Below, in pieces: positions 35,038 through 46,803 of a stretch of 64,000 nt of DNA. Origin of the DNA: Arthrobotrys musiformis (lineage: Eukaryota; Ascomycota; Orbiliomycetes; Orbiliales; Orbiliaceae). The notes beneath the pieces are model-generated. The model worked only from the letters and a program-made list of their open reading frames with translations, searched no databases and had not been told where the DNA came from. Location of the stretch: the NCBI GenBank assembly GCA_036971715.1, contig JAVHJL010000002.1, forward strand, positions 3,876,501-3,940,500, in the 5' to 3' direction. Position numbers and translations under genes: made by a program. Position 1 is the stretch's first letter, and every line of letters begins with the position of its first letter.

Positions 35038-35878
35038 CCGGAGAGTGGTTACGTGAATTAGTGGTGTTTATAGAAGCTCTGTTCTGTAATTGTAGGTTGT
35101 CGACGCCGTTTTGTGACGGAGTGGAGGGTGCATGGGGAGGGCTGTGATTGCGATGGATTTGAACACATATTATGCACACGCCGAATTAAGGCGTTTGATA
35201 ACTTCGTAGCATAGAGGTGCATCATCGATATTGGTTACCCTGGTACGATGTTTCCTTATTCAAGACTAGCGGGCTCACATGGACTTATTCCGCTTCTCAA
35301 AAGAAAAAAAAAAGAAGAATTTCATTTGAATGTACTTGAGAAGAATATGACGGGACATCGGGCTGGAAAAGGATAACTGAAATGCTAGCGACTGAAAGGC
35401 TGGACCAAGAACAAAGAAACTGGGGTGGGGGGTGGGGGAAAACCACAATAAAAATCAAAAGCAATTAAAAATATTGGGGAAGGAGAGCATTACAATCTAT
35501 GACAGCGATTAAGCCAAACGGAAAGGTGTAAAGCGGCCCGAGACAGGAGGGGAATTCTAAAGTACAGGCCTCAAGAGGGATGCCCAGCGCGAAAGCTATC
35601 CAATATTCCGAAGTATAGGTGGGTTCGCTCCCGGTGACTAGATGGTGCACAACAGTAGTATTACAGTCGGCCTTGGGAAAAAAAAAAAAAAAAAAAAAAA
35701 AAAACTCCCCATGTGCTAGGTTCGTCACAAGCGACATAGTAAATTCTGCACTTAAAGCGCAAGCTGTTTTTGTCTTGAGATGGAAAGAGAAAAGAAGAAG
35801 AAAAAATCGCATTCCCTGTCCGTATTTCGATCGCTTGCTTGTGATAGCCCATGTCTCTTTGCGCATCTGTTTATTTGT
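35038..35878. other. Intergenic between convergent UFD2 and RHO1
   Basis: About 840 bp of shared 3' flanks. It contains short A- and G-rich runs (35300-35320, 35424-35440) and an A homopolymer of about 27 bases at 35678-35704. On the RHO1 transcript this would be a T run beyond the 3' end. No gene is supported. Confidence 0.6.
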
Positions 35879-36716
35879 TTACAAGATGCTGCATCCCTTG
35901 CTCTTCTTTTTCCTGGATGTGAGGAGGGCAGCGCGGGTGGCGTGTTCAAAGACTTCACGGACACCCTCGTTTGTCTTGGCGGAACATTCCAAGTACTTGA
36001 AAGCACCAATTTTCTTGCGAACGTCATCTCCCTATTGGTACCCACCATTTAGTCAGCGATGGGTTTAAAGATATAAATTGTGGGTGTCGGAACTCTCACC
36101 TCTTCCGGGGTGACTGGCTTCTGCGATGTCTTTCGAAGCTCTTCGAGGGTCTTCGAATCAAATCTCAGATCCTTCTTGCATCCGACCAAAATAATTGGGA
36201 GGCCTTGGCAGAAGTGCAAGACTTCGGAGATCCACTAAAAAACACGATGTCAGCGAAATATTGCTAAATTGTCCAAAACAGCAACAGCCAACCTTTTCTT
36301 GAACATTGTCAAGGGAATCGGGCGAATCGATAGCGAAGCAAATCAAGATCACGTGTGAATCTGGATATGAGAGTGGTCGAAGTCTGTCGTAGTCCTCTTG
36401 TCCAGCAGTATCCCAAAGAGCAAGTTCCACGTGCTTTCCATCTACTTCAACATCGGCGACATAGTTTTCGAATACTGTAGGAACGTAGACCTATAACTAT
36501 TAGATTTGGAAATTGTTTTATCTGATCGAGTTCGTGCTCATACCTCGGGGAAGGTTCCCTTTGAAAAGACGCTGAGGAGAGCGAACCGGAAGGGTCAGTT
36601 GAAGATTCCAGCAAACTATAGAAGTGATCGGGAGAATCAAGAGCTCACATCAACAGACAAGTTTTTCCACACGCGCCGTCGCCGACGATAACGAGTTTTC
36701 GTCTAATATCAGCCAT
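35879..36716 (-). CDS. RHO1: Rho1 GTPase
   Basis: Exons 36649-36716, 36544-36571, 36293-36490, 36100-36234 and 35879-36031 join in phase to 193 residues, exactly the size of fungal Rho1. Rho1 activates glucan synthase, Pkc1 and formins to control wall synthesis and polarity. Seen: VIVGDGACGKTCLL (G1), the switch I YVPTVFENY, switch II DTAGQEDYDRLRPLSYP, the CKKDLR specificity loop (VGCKKDLR, with T/NKxD replaced as in Rho), the ECSAKT loop (G5), a Lys-rich end and the CSIL CaaX box for geranylgeranylation. Exon 2 is only 28 nt. An unusually long, low-complexity region of about 2 kb lies upstream. Confidence 0.97.
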
Positions 36717-38748
36717 CTAGAGATGAAATCGGAATATAAGTGGTTAGTCGCGTGTGCGTGCAAACTATTTTGGCCGGAGGTGTCGTTGGTAGAGGGAGGC
36801 GGAGGAGCAAGAGCGGAGGAAATGGCCAAGAGGGTACAGTATTGGATGTGTGTGGGTGTGGGTAAATTCTCTAGGGGGTGGAGATGGGAACAAGAACGGG
36901 AACAGGAATATAAGTGGGAATATTACAAGGCAATATATAAAATTGCTTGAGGGGGTGAATGGGATATTCGGTGCCTTATTTTCTTGTGTTTTCTTTGTCT
37001 TCTGTATTTCCGGTGACTTTGTTTTCCGCTCCTTCTGTGTTTTCTCGGTCGCCCGCGAGTCTTGTTGAGAAGAGCAGAACGGAGAATAGAGGGAGCGGGT
37101 GAAACGAGGTAGGATCGAGAGGGTAGGTTAGGAGAATGTGACTACGTTTTGGTAGGATATGAAACCACAACAGTGATATCGGTGGTGACGATGATGATAG
37201 TTTGTTTGTAAAGGGGGAGTGATTGGGGCCGAACAGTCGGTAGGCGTTTGCTAAGGCGAGTTCTGGAACAAATAGCAGGAAGGCTGATGATAGGGAGGTA
37301 CGACAAGGCAGGGAAGTTAAGTTAGAAGGAGAAGGGGGAGGAAGAAGGGAGGGAAGAGGAGGAAGAGGGAAGAGGGAGAGGGAAAGGAAGGAAGGAAGAA
37401 GGGAGGAAGAGGAGGAAGAGGGAGAAGCTAGGGGGTTCAGTTCAGCTAAGGCAGAAAAAGGCTGATGCTGAGTGAAAGTGAAAGTGAGAGTGAAAGTGAA
37501 AATGGAAAAAAACGAAAACGAAAACGAAAAAGAAAGCCGAAAAGTCTCCCAAGTGCTCGAAGCCAGCAACGATGGCAGCGCGTGAAAATAGCAAGAATGG
37601 GAGTGCCTAGCTAAGTGACTGACTGGATGACTGACTAGGGAGAGTTAGGTGAAGTAATTGATAGATAGATGAAAGAGGTAAAGAAACGATTGGGTACGTT
37701 TGTTTGGTTTTGTAGGGGGGGGGAAGCAAGCAAAGCGAGGAGAGCAAAGCAAAGCAAAGCAAAGCACGACTTCCGTGGCGATGACGACGATGTTGGCAGT
37801 ATGTGCAAAAGAGAGTACTACTGACCCGCTAGCTAGCCAGTACACAGCCAGGGAAGGTCGTGCACGAAAATTGAGGAGAATGATAGGTAGGTGAGTGAAT
37901 GGATAGATAGGTCGATTCTTAAGTGACCAGGTAGGTAAGTACCTAGCAGATAGATAAATGGATAGATAGTAGTGAACGTGCATTACGTACCTTGTCTCTA
38001 AGGTCAAGAACAAGAACAAGAACAGGAAGAGGAGGAGGAGGAGGAAGTTAGGAGGATGTAATGGACGTGTATATGGATGGTGCTAGCAATTTCAACAGAG
38101 CTTTGGGTGGGGGAGCGGGGAGGAGGTAAAGTAAAGGCTGCTCTTTGTTGTGGAGATGATCGATGAGCTTGTGAAGTGATAGTTGGCGGTGGTTGGTTTT
38201 CTTGAGTATGTGTACCACATAAGGATCTGATACAGATCTAGACATACCCGATCCGCGTCCAAGTACGATTCAATCTGGTGATATATTGTATTACTGTACT
38301 TAATTCTATTACTGACTTCTATAGCAGGTAGGCGATTAACTCCCTAAGTATCATAATTTTATCTTACTTACTTGCGAGTAGGTAAGTTAAGTACCTACTA
38401 TGTACATACTTGAGAAGGTATGAGGTAGGAAGTCAGTACCTAAGTAAGTAGGTTATGTAATCTTCAAAGGGTAGCCAACGATGATAACAACAACGACAAG
38501 AACAACAACAACAACAACAATAACAACTTTCTTTGGCCCTTTCGTCCAGCTCTCGTTCTCTCACACTCTCACACACACAAGCTCTTATCCTACCGCGCAT
38601 CCAAAGTACCGCCTACCCACCTTACCTAAGTACCTACTTCGTAACGCGTCGAGCTCTATCAGCATCGCCAATCCTCATCCTCATCGCTATCACCACCAAT
38701 TGATCATCCATCCATCCAACAAACACCCTTGGATTTGGTTTTTGCACC
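36717..38748. promoter_or_regulatory. 2 kb divergent region RHO1 / RTT106, low complexity
   Basis: Gene-free 2 kb separating two divergent ATGs. It is dominated by simple sequence: purine-only tracts (37318-37432), GTGAAA and AACGAAA hexamers (37470-37540), AAAGC units (37745-37766), ATAGATAG-type tetramers (37660-37970), TAGGTA words (38330-38460) and ACA/CAA units (38480-38530). Long ORFs across it encode only Ser, Phe, Leu and Pro and are compositional artefacts. Confidence 0.6.
37318..37432 (+). repeat. Purine-only tract (AGG/GAA) upstream of RHO1
   Basis: Over 110 bases with almost no pyrimidine on the plus strand, built of GAAGGAG, GGAAGAGG and GAAGGAAGG units. It lies about 600-720 bp 5' of the RHO1 ATG. 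Mirror-like purine runs like this can form triple-strand H-DNA. Confidence 0.85.
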
Positions 38749-40491
38749 ATGGCTGCGCCTGCTTCTTCCCTGGAAGAGGCTTTCCATGACGCACCAGCTT
38801 TGCGACAGGAGATACTAGAGCACATATGTATGCCATTCCGTCTACTACCCATATACACACCTATTTATTTACCTTTCATCCTTTTATATTTATCAATATC
38901 CATCTATTCACCTATGGATTGATCAATCAATAAATCGATATATTTGCATTTAATCTTAAAGCGCAATAATAATAATAACCCTAAATATTTGTTTACTTGC
39001 TTCATTGCTTCCTTACTTACTTATTATAGAAGTAAGTGGGACCGTACCTAAGCAGCAATAGGTCGGCGAGCCGAGCAAAGTTGCAAATTCCACGCTAACT
39101 CGAAATAAAATAAATAGCTAGAACTCCTCAATCCGTAGACCTGTTTAACCAAATTTCTCACTACATAATCAACATCAAACAGTCATGCGCCGAAGACAGA
39201 GATGGCCCGGCCACCAAACGTCGGAAGATCGAAAACAACACCGGTTCACAAATTGAAGTCATAAGCAAATCGACACTGGTTGCTGAATTGAGCTCCCAGA
39301 CAATTTTGCTTCGTTTGCCTGATATATCATTCTCAATACCACAACGAAAGAAATTCACACTGGTGTTAACTGCTGCCGCTCTCGGAGCATTCGGTCCTAA
39401 CGACACAGTTGAGTTCGGCGTGCATCTAAGTGAAGTCGGTAAGTAATGCGCACATGTACAACTGCTCCGTCGCTAAATTCTAACGGCCGAGTCTTCAATG
39501 TAGATTATGTGGCCTGTGTTCCTGTTCCGGAAAAGGCTGCAAGGTCAGCTGGAAACCACCTGACGCCTCCTAAAATATAAACATTATCTAATGGATCGTA
39601 TTAGGCAATGGAACTTCGCCGTGTTTGTGAAGAACAGCCACGGCATCAGCGATGCCGCTACGGATCCGTTACTCTTCACCGTGACTGATACTCCGTCTAA
39701 AGGGGGCGTGCCAACTGATAGTAGTGATACGAGACAAACTATAATATCCAACCTGAATCGAACTCTTCCCATTCGTGTCAAAGAGCCCTCATCAGAAGTC
39801 TTTAAATCCTTGACAGCGAACTCATACCGCAAGAACGAAGCATCCTATCACGTTAAGTCCCACCTGGGGACCAAAGAAGGTTCGAATGCCTTTTTTTCCC
39901 GATGAAAAACCAGCTACCATCACCCACTAACATCTCTAAGGGTTCCTCTTCTTTTTGGATAACGCAATCATATGGGGATTTAAAAAGCCGCTGTTTTGTT
40001 TCGTTTTCGATTCGATTGAGTCGAGCAGTTATTCAAGCATCACTCAACGCACATTTAGCTTGACAATTAAGACCACGGCCGAGTTTGGTGGTAAAGAAAT
40101 AGAGTTCTCGATGATCGATCAAGTCGAACACCCGGCTATCGATGACTTTCTTCGCAGGAATCAACTCAAGGATGCAAGCATGGCAGAAGCTAGACGCGCG
40201 AAGATACCATCTTCATTGGTAAAAGAAAACACCGGGGCGAAAAGCGAGCTCCAGGCAGCCGAGAACGAAATCGCAGGAATAGACCAAAACGATAGCGACG
40301 ACGAAGATGACGATGACTACGAAGAGAATAGCGAAGGGAGTGACCAAAGCGATGCATCCGATTCCGAGACCTCCGATAATGAGTTGGCCGTAAATCAGCG
40401 ATCCTCTTCTCGAAATCTTGCCGAGGATGAGCTTGGGAGCGAATTAGAGGAGGTAGATATCACAGACGACGAAGGGTCTCAAGATGATTGA
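38749..40491 (+). CDS. RTT106: Histone chaperone Rtt106
   Basis: Resolved exons: 38749-38827, one starting near 39183 and ending 39438, then 39504-39543, 39605-39879 and 39941-40491 (TGA). Rtt106 binds H3-H4 with acetylated H3K56 through tandem PH-like folds and acts in nucleosome assembly. Seen: ATKRRKIEN basic patch, FSIPQRKKFTLVL, VPVPEKAARQWNFAVF, SYHVKSHLGTKEGFLFFLDN, the IIWGFKKPLFCF core, EFGGKEIEFSMIDQ, then a long Asp/Glu/Ser-rich acidic tail. The first junction is not solved: exon 1 ends in phase 1, but the best acceptor at 39182 needs phase 0, so a short extra exon or another acceptor (about 39197) is likely. Confidence 0.9.
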
Positions 40492-41269
40492 TGCCTGGTT
40501 TTACATTGTCACCTTCCGAGCTTATTTACGCTGGGAACATTGGTCTCGAGGCTATGGGAACCTATGGCTTTAAATGCGAAGTACATGATGGCTACATCGG
40601 ATGCGACATCCTTACCACTAGACTCCTCACAAAATAGAAAATGTGATCTACCCTATCCTCCGACTCAGTCTCGACGCTAGACAACCTATGTTGCTCCTCC
40701 GGCCCCCAAAGTGTCGCCCAGTTTTGTTTGTTTTTTCATCCTCGTCGGCGCCGTAGTCACCGTTTCGACTCTTCTGTTCACCTTACTTTGTAGTAACAAT
40801 CAAATATTCCATCAAGATCGCTCGGAAAGTTCTTCACGACAAACTCCCCCGTTTATTCCCCTCAGAGATCGACGAACGCGTGTAGCTTTGTATGTAGCAT
40901 CGACGTGAGTAGTACCCTGACTCGAATATTGTAAATTATATTGCTATTTCTATGGTTGGTGAATTGTCGCAGGAGCAGACGAAATCCTCTAATAAAAGAG
41001 TGGAAGAAATCTGCCTTTTTGAAACAATTTGCTCTGTTGGTCCTAAATCAATTCGGGAGATAGCTCCTCCATCAAGTTTTCCCCGAACGGACTCACTCTA
41101 CTAAAGCCCCCGTTTTATTATCGCGTGATTTCATGGCTTACGGTTTTATGCAAATTTATTATTTATTAACCTTTACTTTCCTCATTTTAAGAGTTTAGGG
41201 GTTGCTAACCAGGAATAATCAATCGTCTAGGTAAAAAGTTGTTATATGTAAAGAGTCTTTTGGTATTAA
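40492..41269. other. Intergenic between convergent RTT106 and a membrane-protein gene
   Basis: About 780 bp of 3' flanks. A 65-codon frame at 40711-40908 has a hydrophobic start but only a GTG initiator and no other support. No repeat of note. Confidence 0.55.
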
Positions 41270-42386
41270 TTATTTTCCATCAGACTGGATCCCGCCTACT
41301 TCCGGCAAAGCTAAAACGCCGCCCTCCCTACCACTATCGGGATACTGTTGTGCAGTAACATCGAACGTCTGGCTTTTCTGCCGCCCTGGTTGTCGACTCG
41401 CTTGTCTCCCAAAACGGTACGCAGCATACAGGCCCGCAAGAATAAGTGGCACAGACACCCCAACAGCGATTCCAGCAATGGCACCCGCAGACAGGCCGGG
41501 TGATTTGCTCTCTTCCACGCCCGATTCCTGGGGTTGGGATCCAGAACTCGTGCTTGTGGCCGCCCCGGTGGCTGATTGATCAGGCAGCGAGGAGGAAGTC
41601 CGCTCGCTCGTTGGTGACGTCTGCCGAGGGGTAGGACTACCAGTACTCTCCACTCCCGTCACTGTGGGGAGCGGTAGATCCGTTAAACTCGGGGGTAATA
41701 CAATAACCGCACTCCCGAAGTACACCGATTCATGGTTCACAACACTCTTTTCTTCCGTTATGGTTGGCCCTTTCGAGGTCGCAAAACAAATTGGGACCGG
41801 GCCGTCTGCCTTATATTTTATAGAATCGGCGGCACTAGCTCCTAATTAATAACCAAGACTGACTAACTTCGCTCAGTGGGGATGAATGGGCTGCCTCTTG
41901 CTCACCTTGGGCAACATAGTTTTCCCGTTTGGGTCCCGATGGCCGGATATGTTATCCAAAATCCGTCAGTACTCCTCGTTACAGCAACGAACTCTATGTC
42001 GCCGAGGGTTGTATATCCACCTGGGCATACACCCGGGGAGTTGAATTGGCCAAGCTCGTAGTTGGGTGGGCAGCACGTTGTGTGAGGGCCACCATATTGG
42101 CAGCCCTGTCTGAACGATGTTATGGTGAAGGACCGCGTATTACCGTCCCCAAAGACTATACACGCGCACATTGGGGGTTAGTAAATGCTTCGAGTGACTG
42201 GAGCGCAACAATTTCACCTAAAGTTTGTGTAGAGTAGGCCGAAAACGTTGAGCAATCTGATGGAGGGTTGAAGGTCCCCAATGCGCCCGCCGCCGTCAAT
42301 GTAACTGAAATTCGAGATCGAGTTGATGAGACATCCTGGGCGCAAGATGTTAGGCATAAGTATCCGAAGAAAAAAATTACTTCCAT
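41270..42386 (-). CDS. Orphan single-pass cell-surface protein (mucin-like sensor architecture)
   Basis: Exons 42162-42386, 41906-42105 and 41270-41834 join in phase to 329 residues. I do not recognise a family. The layout is clear: signal peptide MEVIFFFGYLCLTSCA, a Cys-rich ectodomain (about 9 Cys, with a CC pair in TTCCPPNY and another in KLCCP), a Ser/Thr/Pro-rich stalk of about 60 residues, a transmembrane helix AIAGIAVGVSVPLILAGLYA, and a Gln/Arg-rich cytoplasmic tail. The ectodomain-mucin stalk-TM-short tail plan recalls fungal wall-stress sensors of the Wsc/Mid2 type, but WSC cysteine spacing is not evident. Any sensor role is inference. ATG 42386 was chosen because it starts the signal peptide; ATGs further upstream in frame exist. 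Confidence 0.7.
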
Positions 42387-43213
42387 CAGGGTGATGCGGG
42401 GAGGGGAATTTGATGGCAGCGCTTTTGCCCAGCAGCCCAAGGTTATAAAGCTCATGATGAAAGGGTACATATATCGTCGTATCTTAGGTACTCAAGTACC
42501 GTGTTATTGTGTTGCAAATTGTTGGAAATTGTGATCAGGACGAAAAGGGGCTGGACATCGCCCAACAAGTTCGGGAAGTGTCACCGCGCTGCAGGACTGA
42601 ACTGAAAAGTATGTAGAATCGCTGATTTATATTTGCCAGCACTGTTAGAAAAAGAGGAACACGGGCGACGGTGTAGGCATTTTTTCCAGTGGCGGGTAAC
42701 AAGGCATACGGGTGGCTAAATCTACTAGTTCGTTTCATAGCTATCTTTTATTCTAATCCATATAACGTTATACCCTCTTGTCGCAATTTCCAATATTTCA
42801 ATGTTTTATCGGGATTTGATTCTGGCCAACCCTGTATACGTATGTGTGTATATAGACCTAACTAAGTCCCTAATAAGTACCTACTCGCTCAAGTAAGAGA
42901 TGTATAGGTACCTTAGTACTTAGGTAAGGCGGGTATGTCAGCGTGAGTACCTACTAAGTACTTAAGTAGCTACAATCTAATAATTGGGCTGTAACGTATT
43001 TCGCCTGGTTCTGGGTTTGGAGCGCCACTTGGATGCCGAACCGTCGTGGCTTGACCAGCCTAATCACAACATCGAACTGTTGACTTTATTAAATTTCCCC
43101 AATCTTATCAACAACAACTTCGAACCAACCCTCGTAGCCTCGGGCCCATGACCAAGTGCAAGTATACAAACTCTAGGGCCTCGAATAGTTACATTGCATC
43201 GTCAATTTCCGAA
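42387..43213. other. Divergent intergenic region membrane protein / SOG2
   Basis: About 830 bp between divergent ATGs; TACCTACTAAGTACTTAAGTA words cluster at 42860-42970. No gene seen. Confidence 0.55.
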
Positions 43214-45983
43214 ATGGAGAACCGCAAGGCAAAGCTGGGGACCCCCATTACAACAACTGTATGCGTGGCTCTTGTAGAATCCGCGTTGCAACAAGCCTCG
43301 ACCGAACGAAAAGACGATAGCACCGGGCTTTCTTTGAATCTGAGCTCCCAAAAAATAGGATCAATTCCTAGCGAAGTTGTGGCTATGGTGAAAGATGACG
43401 TTGAAAGGTTGGTTGGGGGCCTCGGAACCAATGCCGTCGATATCACGGACGTTTCTTGCTATGTTATGCTAATATTCTGCTATCTTGGACTTCAGGCTCG
43501 CACTAGGCCACAATCAGCTATCTTCTTTCGACCCAGAGTTTGGGCTCTGTTCCCGACTAAGATACCTCAACGTGAGGTCCAATTTTTTTCGAGAGTTTCC
43601 TGCCATCGTAAGTTAAGCAACTTGAGCCAGAGAAAAGCACACAAATTGCTAACGAAATAGGTACATAGCTCTGCACAATGGCATCACTAGAAATCCTCGA
43701 CATCAGCCGGAACAGAATCAGAGAGCTGCCCAAAGACTTCGGTCATTTGATCGGGCTTAAAGTTCTGTCTTTATCGAAAAACAAATTACGCACCTTGCCT
43801 AACTACATTTGCCAAATGGATGATTTAGAAATTCTCAGAATCGATCGCAACCCTCTATCAGATCTGCCACAAGAGTTATACGAGTTAGAAGATGATGGGT
43901 ATGCGGATAAAGATGGCTGGCTTGAGAGACTTAAGACACATCTGAGACAAACCATGGAAGGGCAGTCTGCTTCAAATGAGACTGAGTATTCAAACTCTAG
44001 GCAAGCCTCGCCCGCACAAAGTGGCCTTTACACCTCATTCTCTCTTCAGATGTGCTCATGATTGCCTCGCAGTGACGGAGAAAACGATACGGACTATTCC
44101 AATATTGGTAAACTCCCGATCCCAGATAATAAAGTGGACAGAGAAACCACTTCGACACAGGCTGAAGAATCCACACGATCACGAGCCCTCACTCTCGAAC
44201 CATCGGCTCCCGCAGATCAGATGGGTGCGCCAGCGATCCCCTCTAAAAACCTCCAGCGTAAACTCGCTGGGAATGGCCCCCAATCCTTGACAACGCCTGC
44301 ATTACCCGTTGTAGGGCAGGCCATGGAGCGGTCAAGGAGCAATAGCGAGAGTGGACCCGCCAACAGGGCTACAAAACGAATGGGTTATATTGGGCAAAAG
44401 AACGCATTAGGGACGGTGGATGAGGTAAGAACTATAAAACATCACGTTCGTGGGATATCATACGATTCTAGTATGAACGAAGCTGCCCAGAGAGCCAGCA
44501 ACGTACCGAATGGCGGGGACGCCGCATCCTCACTCTCTGGAGCCGCCCCCCGTGACGACACACGTTCGGCCGAACCTTACTTCCGCCGTATACAAGGAAC
44601 GCCGAAGCAGTCTGGGGGCGCCGATATTGCTATCAGTTCCACGATATCTGAAACTGCTAGGAGCATTCTTTATTCGATGTATAAAGTCCAGCCAGCGATC
44701 GATTCATATGTCGGCCTCCTCAAAGAACGCAACCGCTTGCAAACAACAGGCATTGACCGTATCCTCCCAGCAGCGAGTCTCAATATTAGCTCGCTAATCC
44801 AGTCGCTCGAGGTTTACGAGGCAAGGGGGGACCAGAGCTCCCTCGATAGTTTGCTTAACACTTCTCACACTACCATTCTCACTTTCAAACACGTTCTCAA
44901 CCAGTTACAGCAAGTAATTTACAGCGCGGCAAACCAAGTTGAAGTACGTTATACTCGCACAATTCTTCTCGCGATTTTTGGGTCATTAGTGGAGTTGCAG
45001 CAGGCTTGGACCGTCCTTCGTAAATGTATCCCACCCCCGAGTAGCGCACGTTCTGGCAATGCGCTTGTGGTCAACCGAACCAAGCTACCGTTTCCTTCCC
45101 CCCTCAGTGTCTCGAATATTATAACGGGCCAAAGGGTTGTGCAGGAAGCTGGTTTTCTGCCGCCTACTCCGGGAACTGTTCTTGAGAACCCGCTTGAAAA
45201 CCCAGACGAAATCCTTTTTGATAGACTTGGCACTACCGTCACAGCAACAATGCAACTCATTCTTCTATTGTCGGACGCCATTAAAAAAACTGCATCACAG
45301 CAGAATATCCAGCAGTCGACATTGCAAAAACTCCGTGAGTTAGACAAGATTTGTAACAATGGGTCCGATGTGGCCAAACGTCTTAAAGCCCGGCTCGATT
45401 TGATACGGGATGCAGATTGGGTGGAGAGGAGGCGATTTTTCGAGGATATCACCCGATTTGTGACAGTAAGCACCAACTGACCCGTACCATTCAATACAAT
45501 ACTAGGACTATAGAACTAATAATGTTAACAACTCAGTCGGTGATGTCTATTGGGGAGTTACTCAAGGCAGGGTCATCCGAATTCGGGTTTCCGAAACAAG
45601 TTCTAGGAGGGTTTTCTCCGGTTGCCAGATTAACTAAGGAAGTGACGGTTCTCTTACATAACTCGAGTTTTAGAAACCTGAATGATCCTTCACACGCTGT
45701 CCCAGCGAGTGCCACTATGGCAGCTTCTCCGGCTCAGTTCTCTAACAACGTACCTGCTCACTTCCAACCCCTAAGCCCAGCACCGTTTTCTGCAGTGCCA
45801 AGCACCCCCCTCTCTGCAGTGCTTGGGCCGGCAGCGCAGGCTACTGTTCCATTCCTCGCACCAGGCGCCCAGCTTGCTCCGGGCGAACAGCAGAGGTCCA
45901 ACACAATGCAGTCCTCCTCGAGGACGATGACGGGGATCAGCGAGATGGGGTTTTCCGCCGGCGTCCTGTCTCCAAGACGATAG
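43214..45983 (+). CDS. SOG2: RAM signalling network protein Sog2 (leucine-rich repeats)
   Basis: Exons 43214-43407, 43496-43607, 43669-44000, 44073-45465 and 45537-45983 join in phase to 825 residues. Sog2 is a leucine-rich-repeat partner of the NDR kinase pathway (RAM/MOR) for polarised growth and cell separation. Seen: leucine-rich repeats LGHNQLSSFDPEFG, LRYLNVRSNFFREFP, LEILDISRNRIRELP, LKVLSLSKNKLRTLP and LEILRIDRNPLSDLP; then a Ser-rich linker and the Sog2 domain with ETARSILYSMYKVQPAID and LLSDAIKKT. The exon 3/4 join requires a GC-AG intron (AG|GCAAGC at 44000-44001). An in-frame ATG at 43148 could add 22 residues; 43214 is used because the family-like part begins there. Confidence 0.92.
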
Positions 45984-46803
45984 ACGCGCGATATGGCTAG
46001 CCCTCGTCCTTCGGTGATTAGGTACCTACTAGCCCCATAATTCGTGTCAGATATTTATTTACAAACTCGTGAGAATGATAGCGCACGCCATTTAAGCGTT
46101 CGACTAGCTAGTAAAGCTATTTACCTAATCCAGGTAAATAACAAGAACAGGTAGCTTAGAAATCGGCTATTAGCGAGCGAGGTCAAATGAATAAAACCGC
46201 CTTGGCTAGAAGTTCCAGGGCACCCAGGCACCGTACAGGTAACTAGTAAACTTAGAGGTTGACGCAGAGGACACAAAAGTCGATTTATGGGCTTATTTTG
46301 CTTGGACTGAGGCGTTCAAGCCGGTGATAGCAGCCCGAGCCACCCCCGAGTCGGCTTCTAGCCTACGGATTCCCTCCATGGTAGGTACTTACCTAGGTAG
46401 CTATTTGAGTACTTACCTAGCACATAGAGTAGGTGAAAACCTGGCCCTGAAGTAGTCGCCAGCTACATGACGCCACGCAGGCATCGATAGCTATAGTAAA
46501 CACTGTCGTGATTAAGACTAAGGTAGAAGGGGGCATCGCCGAATTTTACTTATTCTCAAGTGGCATATCGGTATATCAACCAGTGAAGAAAATTCGCTCG
46601 CAACTTCGTATAGCTCCCGAAGCTTGTGTCAAGTCTTCCTATCTATTAGAATCAGCAGCGAAAAAAAACCATAAAGAACTAGCAACGTGCAACACGTAGA
46701 ATGTTTGGCAGCAATTGCAATAGAGACAATAACAGACAATTCCCACCAAATTTAGCCAAAATTACACGTACCAGCTCGAACCCAACATCTACAGCTACCA
46801 ACG
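45984..46803. other. Intergenic SOG2 to DHX35-like gene
   Basis: About 820 bp; TAGGTACTTACCTAGG words at 46018-46030 and 46380-46420. No supported gene. A region of Ser/Asn-rich frame just upstream of 46804 is out of frame with the following gene. Confidence 0.55.

Noticed and set aside
35678..35704. Long A run as the tail of a processed retrocopy
   Set aside because: No intronless gene copy precedes it and no target-site duplication is seen; similar pure A runs occur at 51651-51672 and 25590.
36976..37569. 197-codon minus-strand frame, rich in Ser, Phe and Leu
   Set aside because: It is translated from purine/pyrimidine and GTGAAA simple repeats; it has no domain and lies in the RHO1 leader region.
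40711..40908. Small hydrophobic protein downstream of RTT106
   Set aside because: Only a GTG start, no homology recognised, and it lies in shared 3' flanking DNA.
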